Shown: positions 1-6,936, counted from the stretch's first letter. The stretch is DNA of 15,165 nt from an uncultured Clostridia bacterium (GCA_937901145.1 CALCHE010000112.1:1-15165), one strand, 5' to 3'. The notes: generated by a model from the sequence alone, not told the origin. Program-made: numbers and translations.

Positions 1-10
1 ATTCTACCAT

Positions 11-26
11 AGGAGGGCTCTTTTTT
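11..26 (+). terminator. 3' arm and T-run of a possible upstream terminator (partial)
   Basis: AGGAGGGCTC followed by six T. It looks like the descending arm and U-tract of a rho-independent terminator whose ascending arm would lie before the window. Only the short GAG/CTC pairing is possible inside the window, so this rests on inference. Confidence 0.3.
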
Positions 27-31
27 CTATT

Positions 32-48
32 GTCCGTTTTTAACGGAC
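32..48. repeat. Short perfect hairpin GTCCGTT-TTT-AACGGAC
   Basis: A 7-bp perfect stem with a three-T loop lies between two T-runs in the gene-free start of the window. It has no T-tract of its own. It may be part of the 3' end of the upstream transcript; no function can be assigned. Confidence 0.4.
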
Positions 49-58
49 CTGTTCAGTA

Positions 59-84
59 CAGAGCCTGGCGGTCTGCTTTTTTTT
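59..84 (+). terminator. Rho-independent terminator of an upstream gene
   Basis: CAGA-g-CC, loop TGGC, then GG-TCTG form a six-pair stem with one bulged G. One C separates the stem from eight consecutive T (77-84). The shape is that of an intrinsic terminator for a plus-strand gene ending before the window. The stem is short and bulged, so moderate confidence. Confidence 0.45.
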
Positions 85-104
85 ACCGTCAGAAACCGGT
101 GAGG

Positions 105-190
105 CCGGCAAGCCAAGCCCTGTATACAGGGAATCAAAGTGCCCTTATACGGCACTTTGATTGACCGCGCGCGGTCACTTGGCTTGCCGG
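105..190. repeat. 86-nt nested palindrome folding as a four-way cloverleaf
   Basis: The outer stem is a perfect 13-bp inverted repeat, CCGGCAAGCCAAG (105-117) with CTTGGCTTGCCGG (178-190). Inside sit three hairpins head to tail. CCCTGTATACAGGG (118-131) is a 14-nt perfect palindrome. AATCAAAGTGCC (132-143), a 7-nt loop and GGCACTTTGATT (151-162) form a 12-bp perfect stem. GACCGCGCGCGGTC (163-176) is another 14-nt perfect palindrome. Only A177 is unpaired at the junction, and every pair is Watson-Crick. It lies between an upstream terminator and the hppA promoter. It could be a structured RNA, a cruciform-forming DNA site or a mobile palindromic repeat. I do not recognise it as a named element. 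Confidence 0.85.
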
Positions 191-308
191 AAAGCTTCCC
201 GCTGCATAAAATTTAAAATACTTTTTTTCCTTATACCAAGATATTGTGGTTATTTAGTATAAAAGATACAGTTTTTTATGAAAATATATTTAAATTTAGT
301 ATATTATG

Positions 309-338
309 TTGACATCGTTACATAAAATAGTATATTAT
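309..338 (+). promoter_or_regulatory. Probable sigma-A promoter of hppA
   Basis: A perfect -35 TTGACA (309-314) is followed at 16 bp by TATATT (331-336) or at 18 bp by TATTAT (333-338). The region is very AT-rich. Transcription would start near 343-346, giving a leader of about 60 nt before the hppA ATG. Confidence 0.6.
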
Positions 339-362
339 ATTTTTTATAACATAGAATCTGAA

Positions 363-391
363 ATCCGTTCGGATACTATGAATTTTCCGAA
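363..391 (+). promoter_or_regulatory. hppA leader with two competing small hairpins
   Basis: ATCCG/CGGAT (363-374) can form a small hairpin. TTCGGA (368-373), inside it, can instead pair with TCCGAA (386-391), which touches the AAGGAG ribosome-binding site (391-396). The two pairings exclude each other. The stems are short, so a regulatory role is only a possibility. Confidence 0.25.
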
Positions 392-403
392 AGGAGAAAA
401 ATT

Positions 404-2434
404 ATGGAAAAATTACTCTATTATACGCCCTTGGTAGGTATACTGGCTCTTATCTTTGCTCTCATCCGTGCTCTCTGGATAAGCAAAAAAGATCCCGGTA
501 ACGAAAGAATGCAGGAAATCTCTGCTGCTATTCACGGAGGTGCAAAAGCCTTCCTTTTCGCTGAATACAAAATTCTCGTTTTCTTCGTTCTTGCTCTTTT
601 CGTAGCTATAGGCTGCTTTATTTCCTGGCCTACAGCCTTAAGCTTCATTATAGGTGCCGCATTCTCGATTATAGCAGGTTATTTCGGTATGAATGTAGCC
701 ACCAAGGCTAATGTGAGAACTGCACAGGCTGCTGCAAAAGGCGGTATGAAGTCTGCCCTTTCCGTAGCTTTTTCGGGCGGTGCGGTTATGGGTATGTGTG
801 TAGTAGGTCTGGGATTATTGGGTATCTCTTCTATTTATGCTATTACCAAAGATCCGGACATTCTTTTCGGTTTCAGCCTCGGTGCATCATCTATCGCTCT
901 TTTTGCAAGAGTAGGCGGCGGTATCTACACCAAAGCTGCTGATGTAGGTGCTGACCTTGTGGGTAAAGTAGAAGCAGGTATTCCCGAGGATGACCCGAGA
1001 AATCCCGCTGTTATCGCTGATAATGTGGGTGATAATGTAGGTGACGTAGCAGGTATGGGTGCTGATCTCTTTGAGAGCTATGCAGGTGCCATTATTTCCG
1101 CTATTTCTTTGGGAATTGCCGCTTTTGCCAATGCAAAAAATCCTTCTGCAGGTCCTCTTTATCCGCTGTATATATCAGCTGTCGGTATTTTAGCCTCTAT
1201 AATCTCCACATTCTTTGTAAGAGGAAATAAAAGTGATCCGCATAAATCTCTCAAAGCTGCCACTTATGTCGCTTCCGTTGTTGTAGTTATTGCGGCTCTG
1301 GTCCTCAGCCACTTTATGTTCGGTTCACTTAACTACGCCTTTGCTATTATTGCAGGTATTGCCGTAGGTACCCTTATCGGTACTCTTACAGAAATGTATA
1401 CCTCGGATAATTTCCGTGCTGTAAGAAAAATAGCTGAACAGTCACAGACAGGCTCAGCTACAAATATTATATCAGGTATCGCCGTAGGTCTTAAATCTAC
1501 TTCTATGCCCATTCTTCTCATTTGCATAGGCATTTTTGTTTCTTATTTCTGCTGCAAGAGTGACATAAACGGTACAGGTATCTACGGTGTGGCATTAGCA
1601 GCTGTAGGTATGCTTTCTACTACAGGTATTACAGTCGCTGTCGATGCTTACGGACCTATTGCTGATAATGCAGGCGGTATCGCTGAAATGTCTAAACTCG
1701 ATAAATCCGTAAGAGAGGTTACCGATAAACTTGACTCTGTCGGTAACACCACAGCTGCTATAGGTAAAGGCTTTGCCATCGGATCAGCCGCACTTACAGC
1801 ACTTGCCCTCTTCTTCTCTTATGCACAGGCTGTTAATTTAGAAGAAACCGGTATCGATCTTCTTAATTATCAGGTAGTTATCGGTCTTCTTATCGGCGGT
1901 GTTCTTCCCTTCGTATTCTCTGCCTTTACTATGGACTCTGTAAGTAAAGCTGCTCACGAAATGATAGAAGAGGTACGCCGTCAGTTCAGAGCCATTCCCG
2001 GACTTCTGGAAGGTACAGGTAAGCCCGACTATAATTCCTGTGTCGCTATTTCCACTACTGCTGCTCTCAAAGAAATGGTAGTTCCAGGTGTTCTTGCCGT
2101 TCTTTCTCCTCTGGTAGTGGGATGTATCTTAGGCGTAAGTGCTCTTGGCGGTCTTCTCGCAGGCTCTCTTGTCACAGGCGTTTTACTTGCTATCTTTATG
2201 TCTAACTCAGGCGGTGCATGGGATAATGCAAAGAAATACATTGAAAGCGGTGCCAGCGGCGGTAAGGGCAGTGACGCACACAAAGCATCTGTCGTAGGTG
2301 ATACAGTAGGCGACCCGTTCAAAGATACTGCAGGTCCCTCTATCAATATCCTTATCAAACTTATGACCATCGTTGCTCTCGTTTTCGCACCTATGTTCCT
2401 GATGATTAACGGCGGACATGGATTCCTGATGTAA
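404..2434 (+). CDS. hppA: Membrane-bound ion-pumping pyrophosphatase, K+-dependent type
   Basis: 676 aa and highly hydrophobic along its length, as expected for the roughly 16-helix M-PPase family. It hydrolyses cytosolic pyrophosphate and pumps Na+ and/or H+ out across the membrane. The substrate-site signature at about residues 180-214 is intact, including DVGADLVGKVE, PEDDPRNPAVIADN and DNVGDVAG. The C-terminal acidic motif GDTVGDPFKDTAGPS is also present. GNTTAAIGKGF (447-457) has Ala451 where K+-independent enzymes have Lys, so the K+-dependent subfamily is expected. Glu224 in DLFESY matches the position typical of Na+-pumping members; this is inference from family knowledge. The start is the ATG behind AAGGAG. 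The gene is monocistronic, with its own promoter and terminator. Pyrophosphate removal would help drive biosynthesis, but no functional tie to the aro genes is shown. Confidence 0.97.
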   Translation: MEKLLYYTPLVGILALIFALIRALWISKKDPGNERMQEISAAIHGGAKAFLFAEYKILVFFVLALFVAIGCFISWPTALSFIIGAAFSIIAGYFGMNVATKANVRTAQAAAKGGMKSALSVAFSGGAVMGMCVVGLGLLGISSIYAITKDPDILFGFSLGASSIALFARVGGGIYTKAADVGADLVGKVEAGIPEDDPRNPAVIADNVGDNVGDVAGMGADLFESYAGAIISAISLGIAAFANAKNPSAGPLYPLYISAVGILASIISTFFVRGNKSDPHKSLKAATYVASVVVVIAALVLSHFMFGSLNYAFAIIAGIAVGTLIGTLTEMYTSDNFRAVRKIAEQSQTGSATNIISGIAVGLKSTSMPILLICIGIFVSYFCCKSDINGTGIYGVALAAVGMLSTTGITVAVDAYGPIADNAGGIAEMSKLDKSVREVTDKLDSVGNTTAAIGKGFAIGSAALTALALFFSYAQAVNLEETGIDLLNYQVVIGLLIGGVLPFVFSAFTMDSVSKAAHEMIEEVRRQFRAIPGLLEGTGKPDYNSCVAISTTAALKEMVVPGVLAVLSPLVVGCILGVSALGGLLAGSLVTGVLLAIFMSNSGGAWDNAKKYIESGASGGKGSDAHKASVVGDTVGDPFKDTAGPSINILIKLMTIVALVFAPMFLMINGGHGFLM

Positions 2435-2450
2435 TAATCATATAAAAATT

Positions 2451-2527
2451 ATGAGGTACGTTTTTTCGTACCTCATTCAGACTGATGACAAACCCTCGTT
2501 TCTCACCGATTTGAGGGTTGATTTTTT
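2451..2527 (+). terminator. Double-hairpin terminator of hppA
   Basis: First hairpin: ATGAGGTACG (2451-2460), loop of six T, CGTACCTCAT (2467-2476), with no T-tract after it. CAGACTGATGAC follows, then a second stem AACCCTC/GAGGGTT and a six-T tract (2522-2527). The second half is the 53-bp module repeated at 15113-15165. Confidence 0.8.
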
Positions 2528-2528
2528 A
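2476..2528 (+). repeat. 53-bp exact repeat, copy 1 (terminator module)
   Basis: It begins TTCAGACTGATGAC, contains AACCCTC and GAGGGTT arms, and ends in a T-tract plus A. It is identical over 53 bases to 15113-15165. The first two T overlap the preceding gene-specific hairpin, so the module proper starts at CAGACTG. Both copies sit right behind a gene-specific hairpin at a gene's 3' end. Confidence 0.95.
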
Positions 2529-2542
2529 TCAAAAGGAATCAT

Positions 2543-2666
2543 AACCACCGGTGAGAACCGGTGGTTTGCACTGCCCCTATAAGGGGCTATTACTGGCTTT
2601 ACCCCTTGAAGGGGTTTTGAAGTTTAGCACCGCATTACATTTTCAGCAGCCGCTCACGTGCGGCTG
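2543..2666 (-). repeat. Four consecutive hairpins in the IS right end
   Basis: Four perfect stems lie downstream of tnpA: AACCACCGGT/ACCGGTGGTT (2543-2566), GCCCCT/AGGGGC (2573-2587), ACCCCT/AGGGGT (2601-2615) and CAGCCGC/GCGGCTG (2647-2666). The outermost is the likely transposase-binding hairpin. The innermost could end transcription, being followed on the plus strand by TTTATTTTTG. The role of the middle two is unknown. Confidence 0.7.
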
Positions 2667-2677
2667 TTTATTTTTGC

Positions 2678-3160
2678 TCACTTTGTCTGGTTACCCGTAA
2701 ACGGGTCCACATACTCTTTCATTGTAATTTGGTCTTTTGCATAATCTTCTTCTAACTGATTTCTTATATATTCTGCAATCACCTTTTTATTTCGACCGAC
2801 TGTATCTACATAGTATCCTCGGCACCAAAAACTTCTACTTCCGTACCTATACTTTAAATTTGCGTGTCGGTCGAAAATCATTAGTGTACTTTTACCCTTG
2901 AGATATCCCATAAATTGTGCTACACTTATATGTGGTGGGATACTCACCAACATATGGATATGATCTTTGCAAGCTTCTGCTTCTATTATTTCTACACCTT
3001 TTTGTTCGCAGAGTTTTCTTAAGACTTCTCCTATGTCTTTTTTCAATGTACCATATATTACTTGTCTTCTGTATTTTGGTGCAAATACTATATGGTACTG
3101 ACATCTGTACTTTGAATGAGCACTACTCTTTATTTCGTTTTTGTCTTTACTTATTTTCAT
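2678..3160 (-). CDS. tnpA: IS200/IS605 family transposase TnpA (Y1 HUH)
   Basis: 160 aa, a single-strand DNA transposase of the Y1 HUH family that cuts and rejoins one strand at the hairpin ends. The HUH motif is His67-Ile-His69 in CKDHIHMLVSIPP. The catalytic tyrosine is probably Tyr131 in VIAEYIRNQ. YHIVFAPKYRR near residue 22 and the conserved YLKGKS (86-91) are family hallmarks. It is full length, slightly longer than many family members, with no frameshift, so it is probably active. The ATG has a strong ribosome-binding site, AAGGAGG, about 9 nt upstream. No accessory TnpB is adjacent, so this is the IS200-like single-gene form. Confidence 0.95.
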   Translation of the reverse strand: MKISKDKNEIKSSAHSKYRCQYHIVFAPKYRRQVIYGTLKKDIGEVLRKLCEQKGVEIIEAEACKDHIHMLVSIPPHISVAQFMGYLKGKSTLMIFDRHANLKYRYGSRSFWCRGYYVDTVGRNKKVIAEYIRNQLEEDYAKDQITMKEYVDPFTGNQTK

Positions 3161-3295
3161 TGGTTAAATCCTCCTTGTATTTTAGTAATGCGGTCGCCAA
3201 ACCTTTACTATTATACTTGGAGGTTTTACTATTTATCAAGCGAGTCAGGGCTTGCATTAAGCTCGCCCGTCTTGGCTTTGCTAAAGCCTTCTTTC

Positions 3296-3316
3296 ACCCC
3301 TGGTAGAACCAGGGGT
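3296..3316 (-). repeat. IS left-end subterminal hairpin
   Basis: A perfect 9-bp stem ACCCCTGGT/ACCAGGGGT with loop AGA lies about 25-45 nt inside the presumed left tip. A second small hairpin, GGCTTT-gct-AAAGCC (3274-3288), lies further in. The position fits the left-end transposase recognition hairpin. Confidence 0.6.
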
Positions 3317-3341
3317 TTATTTCCACGCATAAATGCACCAA

Positions 3342-3378
3342 TAAGGCTTTTGCATCCGTTTCCGATGCAAAAGCCTTA
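3342..3378 (-). terminator. Terminator hairpin of the aro operon
   Basis: A perfect 15-bp stem, TAAGGCTTTTGCATC (3342-3356) with its complement at 3364-3378, loop of 7 nt, begins a few bases after the aroF stop codon. On the minus strand it is followed only by TTGGTGCATTT, a poor U-tract. The tract may have been interrupted by the IS insertion next to it. Confidence 0.65.
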
Positions 3379-3383
3379 AAAAT

Positions 3384-4415
3384 TTAATATATGTCGGCAA
3401 GCTCATAAATGAGTCTTTCTGTCTTTTCCCATCCGAGACAGGGGTCGGTTATACTCTTGCCGTAAGTACCCTCACCGATTTTCTGAGTGCCGTCCTCTAT
3501 GTAGCTTTCGATCATAAGACCCTTGACTAACTTATCAATGTCGGAATTATGACGGCAGGAGTGGAGAATCTCTTTGGCGATGCGGGGCTGTTCAAGATAT
3601 TTCTTGCCCGAGTTCGCGTGGTTCGTGTCAACAATGACAGAAGGATTTTTCAGGTCGGGGCGCTGTGCATAAAGCTCTGACAGCAGAAGCAGATCCTCGT
3701 AGTGATAATTCGGGAAGGACTGACCCCTATCGTTCACATAACCGCGCAGAATAGCGTGTGTGAGACTGTTACCGTGAGATTTTACCTCCCAGCCTCTGTA
3801 AATAAAATCGTGAGAATGCTGACCGGCCGTAATGGAGTTCATCATAACACCAAGATCTCCGCCTGTAGGATTTTTCATACCCACGGGAATGTTAAGCCCG
3901 CTGGCCGTAAGTCTATGCTGCTGATCCTCGGTGCTTCTCGCACCCACAGCCACATAGCCTAAAAGATCAGAAAGATAACGGTGATTTTCGGGATAGAGCA
4001 TTTCGTCAGCGCAGACGAAGCCTGTTTCGTTGATGGCTCTCATATGAAGCTTTCGGATGGCTACGATGCCCTTGATAAGGTCTGCGGCGGAATTCGGGTC
4101 AGGCTGATGAAGCATACCCTTGTAGCCGTCGCCTGTGGTGCGGGGCTTATTGGTATAAATACGGGGAATAATGAGAATTTTATCCTTAACCCTTTCCTGA
4201 ACGGGAACAAGACGTGTGATATAGTCCATCACGCTGTCCTCATTGTCCGCTGAACAGGGACCGATGACCAAGATAAGCTTTCTTTCCTTGCCCTCGAAAA
4301 TGGCACGGATTTCCTCATCCTTCTGTTTTTTTATATTTTCTGCCTCTTTGGTTATGGGGTACTGCTCTTTGATGTCCTTGGGAATGGGCAGCTTACATAC
4401 AAAGTTCATATTCAT
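3384..4415 (-). CDS. aroF: 3-deoxy-7-phosphoheptulonate (DAHP) synthase, class I
   Basis: 343 aa, the usual length of the AroF/G/H-type enzyme. It condenses phosphoenolpyruvate and erythrose-4-phosphate into DAHP, the entry step of the shikimate pathway. Visible motifs: GPCSADN with metal ligand Cys54, IPRIYTNKPRTTGDGYKG (83-100), GARSTEDQQHR (158-168), GMKNPTGGDLG (179-189) and DTNHANSGK with metal ligand His266. Glu303 and Asp324 are at the remaining metal-ligand positions. No chorismate mutase or ACT domain is fused, so any feedback control must use the family's own N-terminal and surface sites. AGAAGG precedes the ATG; a second ATG two codons in is possible. It is the last gene of the operon, 19 bp after tyrA, so the first enzyme of the pathway is promoter-distal. 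The F/G/H isozyme choice cannot be made from sequence alone. Confidence 0.95.
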   Translation of the reverse strand: MNMNFVCKLPIPKDIKEQYPITKEAENIKKQKDEEIRAIFEGKERKLILVIGPCSADNEDSVMDYITRLVPVQERVKDKILIIPRIYTNKPRTTGDGYKGMLHQPDPNSAADLIKGIVAIRKLHMRAINETGFVCADEMLYPENHRYLSDLLGYVAVGARSTEDQQHRLTASGLNIPVGMKNPTGGDLGVMMNSITAGQHSHDFIYRGWEVKSHGNSLTHAILRGYVNDRGQSFPNYHYEDLLLLSELYAQRPDLKNPSVIVDTNHANSGKKYLEQPRIAKEILHSCRHNSDIDKLVKGLMIESYIEDGTQKIGEGTYGKSITDPCLGWEKTERLIYELADIY

Positions 4416-4434
4416 AATCTTTTACCTTCTTTCT

Positions 4435-5289
4435 TTATTTATCAAAAAGCTTTCTGCGTTCGGTCGATGTTATCATCATATCCATAAGACCCTGACGGTC
4501 TTCTTTTTTCAGATAACCGTGCATTTTTTCCAGCTGAGACTGAAAAAGCTCCATTTCCTCTAAAAGTGCTTCCTTGTTATCAAGAAAAAGCTCGCTCCAC
4601 ATTTTTTCATTTATCTTAGCGATACGGGTCAGGTCTCTGAAGGAGTCAGCGGTGTATCTCTCCAGGGATGCGTGCTCATAACAGTTCATAAGTGCTACGG
4701 CAATGCAGTGGGTAAGCTGAGAAACAAAGCCTATCATTTTATCGTGATTTTCAGGAGTTATTTCCGAAATTCTGCCGAAGCCTAAAATCTCACCGATTCT
4801 TTTACAGGCTTCTATTCCCTCTTCGGTATTTCTCTCTGTAGGCACCACCAGATAATTCATACCGTAAAAAATACGCTCATCACTGTTTTCCACGCCTGAG
4901 GTCTCTCTTCCCGCCATGGGATGAGCCGAAATAAATTCGACCATCGGAGGAAGTGACTGCTGAATTCTCTCTACAATACAGCCCTTGACACCGGTAACAT
5001 CAGTGATAACCGTTCCCGGCTTAATGAGATTTCCGTTTTCCTCTATCCACTGAACAAAGGTGCCGGGATAGAGAGTGAAAATTATCACATCTGCACTTTT
5101 TATCATTTCTGCGTCTATTTCTGTCGTAGCTCTCTGAACCATTTTATGCTCGAGAGCGTAGGCTACATCCTTTTCTTCTTTGGTTATGGCCTCCACATAG
5201 TAGCCCTTACCTGTAAGACCGCGGGCGTAAGAACCGCCTAAAAGTCCGAGACCTACGATAAGAAACCGTGTGTTTTTATTAATAGTCAT
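4435..5289 (-). CDS. tyrA: Prephenate dehydrogenase
   Basis: 284 aa. It oxidatively decarboxylates prephenate to 4-hydroxyphenylpyruvate for tyrosine. The N-terminal Rossmann motif GLGLLGGS (residues 12-19) binds the dinucleotide. HPMAGRE with the following SGVENSD, and FVSQLTH further on, are typical of the catalytic part. There is no chorismate mutase domain and no C-terminal ACT domain. I start at the ATG at 5289 because TGGAGG lies about 9 nt upstream and MTINKNTRFLIVG is the normal family beginning. An upstream in-frame ATG at 5328 would add 13 residues lying inside aroA and is unlikely. It overlaps the end of aroA by 11 bp, suggesting translational coupling. Confidence 0.95.
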   Translation of the reverse strand: MTINKNTRFLIVGLGLLGGSYARGLTGKGYYVEAITKEEKDVAYALEHKMVQRATTEIDAEMIKSADVIIFTLYPGTFVQWIEENGNLIKPGTVITDVTGVKGCIVERIQQSLPPMVEFISAHPMAGRETSGVENSDERIFYGMNYLVVPTERNTEEGIEACKRIGEILGFGRISEITPENHDKMIGFVSQLTHCIAVALMNCYEHASLERYTADSFRDLTRIAKINEKMWSELFLDNKEALLEEMELFQSQLEKMHGYLKKEDRQGLMDMMITSTERRKLFDK

Positions 5290-6493
5290 CTGTTTTCGCC
5301 TCCAGACCAATTTCCGAAAGTCTCTCAAAAAAATCGGGCCAGCTTTTTCTCACTGCCTCAGCTCCCTCGATTTCACCGCCGAAGAGAGAAGAGAGAACTG
5401 CGAGAGACATTACCACCCTGTGGTCATTGTGACCGCTGAGAGGTGTCCCGCTTTTATGAAGGGGAGATTTTCTGATTATTATTTCATTATCCTTTATTTC
5501 AATATCTGCACCGAATTTGGAAAGCTCTTCCTTCATCACGGTGCCTCTGTCACTTTCTTTTATTTTTAATCTTGCCGTGCCCGTAAGGACCGCACCGTTA
5601 AGCACACAGGCGAGAGTCATAAGTATGGGTGCAAGATCAGGACAGTCGCTCACATCGAGAGTGGGTGTACCCTCAGAAAGCTTCGCAAAATATTCCTTAT
5701 ACACCCTGTCGCCCTGAATGGTATTTCCGTCAATACCGTTTACACGCACGCACGAACCGATATAATTAAAGGCTTCGGGGAAAGCAGCATTTGAGCAGTC
5801 ACCCTCTACGGTGAATTTACCGCTTTTATACTGCTGTGAGCCCTTTATATAAATAGTATTTTCATTTTCCCATTCTGCCTTCACACCGAAATCACTCATA
5901 GCTGAAAGGGTCATACCGATATAGCTTCGGCTTTCGGTTTTACCTGTCAGATGAATTCTGCTGTCGCCCTCACATAAGGGTAAAGCGAAAAGCAGACCGC
6001 TTATGAACTGACTGCTCACGTCACCTCTGAGGGTGTACTCACCTGAAAGAAGTCTGCCCTTAACAGTGATTTTTTCGTCAGAGTGTCTGTAGCCAAGACC
6101 CTTTTCCTCACAGAGCCTTTCATAAAGCTCCATCGGTCTTTCCATCAGTCTGCCATAGCCTGTGAAGCTGTGTTCACACTCAGAAAGCAGTGCCAAGGGA
6201 ATAAAAAACCTAAGCGTACTTCCGCTTTCACGAGCAGAAAAGCTTTTGCTTTCCATTATATGTAAGGGTGAAACACCCTTGATTTTTACGGATGCTTTGC
6301 CTTTTTCGATTTCTGCACCCATTTCGCTGAGGCAGTCCAGTGTGGCGAGAATATCCTCGGAATATGCCACATTGTCTATCAGGCTTTCACCCTCGGAAAG
6401 ACCCGCACAGATGAGAAGTCTGTGAGCCATACTCTTCGAAGGCGGTGCGTTTATCTCTCCTCTGAGAGAACATTTTTTTATTTTAACATTCAT
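5279..6493 (-). CDS. aroA: 3-phosphoshikimate 1-carboxyvinyltransferase (EPSP synthase)
   Basis: 404 aa, slightly shorter than the roughly 430 aa of many EPSP synthases. It joins shikimate-3-phosphate and PEP to make EPSP, step six of the pathway. PPSKSMAHR (17-25) carries the conserved Lys20 and Arg24. LMERPM (116-121), DVSSQFISGLL, SDCPDLAPILM, KESDRG and DHRVVMSLAV follow in family order, and KSWPDFF closes the site. The PEP/glyphosate loop reads ESGSTLRFF (89-97) instead of the class I GNAGTAMRP or class II GNSGTT forms. The start is the ATG eight bases after the aroQ stop, preceded by AAGTGATAAA, a partial extended Shine-Dalgarno. Confidence 0.96.
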   Translation of the reverse strand: MNVKIKKCSLRGEINAPPSKSMAHRLLICAGLSEGESLIDNVAYSEDILATLDCLSEMGAEIEKGKASVKIKGVSPLHIMESKSFSARESGSTLRFFIPLALLSECEHSFTGYGRLMERPMELYERLCEEKGLGYRHSDEKITVKGRLLSGEYTLRGDVSSQFISGLLFALPLCEGDSRIHLTGKTESRSYIGMTLSAMSDFGVKAEWENENTIYIKGSQQYKSGKFTVEGDCSNAAFPEAFNYIGSCVRVNGIDGNTIQGDRVYKEYFAKLSEGTPTLDVSDCPDLAPILMTLACVLNGAVLTGTARLKIKESDRGTVMKEELSKFGADIEIKDNEIIIRKSPLHKSGTPLSGHNDHRVVMSLAVLSSLFGGEIEGAEAVRKSWPDFFERLSEIGLEAKTDDY

Positions 6494-6501
6494 TTTATCA
6501 C

Positions 6502-6936
6502 TTACTTTTTAAAGTATTCGGAAAGGAAGTCTACCGCTCTCAGATAACCGTCAGTGCCGAGCCCCGTTATAGTTTTCACACAGGCAAGACGGATGTAGCT
6601 TATCTGCCTGAACTCCTCTCTTTCCTCCACCTTCGAAATATGTACCTCAACGGTGGGAATGCCTACTGCTTTCACTGCATCGAGTATGGCTATGCTCGTG
6701 TGAGTGTAGGCTCCGGGATTAATTACTATACCGTCAAATTCACCGTAGGCCTCCTGTATTTTGTCCACAAGACATCCCTCATGGTTTGACTGATAAAAGT
6801 CACAGTCTATGTCTTTTTCTCTGCAGTAGACTTTTATTTTATTCACTAAGTCCTCATAGGTCTCTCTGCCGTAATGGTCAGGCTCTCTGATGCCGAGCAT
6901 ATTGAGGTTAGGACCGTTTATAACCAGAATTTTCAT
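6502..6936 (-). CDS. aroQ: 3-dehydroquinate dehydratase, type II
   Basis: 144 aa, the normal size of the small dodecameric type II enzyme, which converts 3-dehydroquinate to 3-dehydroshikimate by anti elimination. INGPNLNMLGIRE opens the protein, with the catalytic Tyr22 in HYGRETY. NPGAYTHTS and EVHISKVEEREEFR carry the substrate-binding Asn, His and Arg residues. The start ATG overlaps the aroE-aroK stop as ATGA, with GGAGA about 9 nt upstream, so the two are probably translationally coupled. It is unrelated to the type I enzyme AroD. Confidence 0.97.
   Translation of the reverse strand: MKILVINGPNLNMLGIREPDHYGRETYEDLVNKIKVYCREKDIDCDFYQSNHEGCLVDKIQEAYGEFDGIVINPGAYTHTSIAILDAVKAVGIPTVEVHISKVEEREEFRQISYIRLACVKTITGLGTDGYLRAVDFLSEYFKK

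Larger units (their letters stand above)
2530..3341 (-). mobile_element. IS200/IS605-type insertion sequence, tnpA only
   Basis: One Y1 transposase gene is flanked by non-coding ends with subterminal hairpins, the recognition structures of this family. The left end (high coordinates) carries ACCCCTGGT/ACCAGGGGT (3296-3316, loop AGA). The right end carries AACCACCGGT/ACCGGTGGTT (2543-2566, loop GAGA). On the coding strand both tips read GGTTCT in the loop region, so they look like related signals. No tnpB is present. The limits are approximate: the family makes no terminal inverted repeats or target duplications, so the exact ends cannot be read from one copy. The element lies between the hppA terminator and the aro-operon terminator. 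Confidence 0.7.

Noticed and set aside
105..190. Cloverleaf as a tRNA gene
   Set aside because: The outer stem is 13 bp, the arms are perfect palindromes without a D-loop or T-psi-C motif, and there is no anticodon arm or CCA context.
2917..3379. Plus-strand open frames opposite tnpA and the IS left end
   Set aside because: They are antisense to an intact transposase, low in complexity and without ribosome-binding sites.
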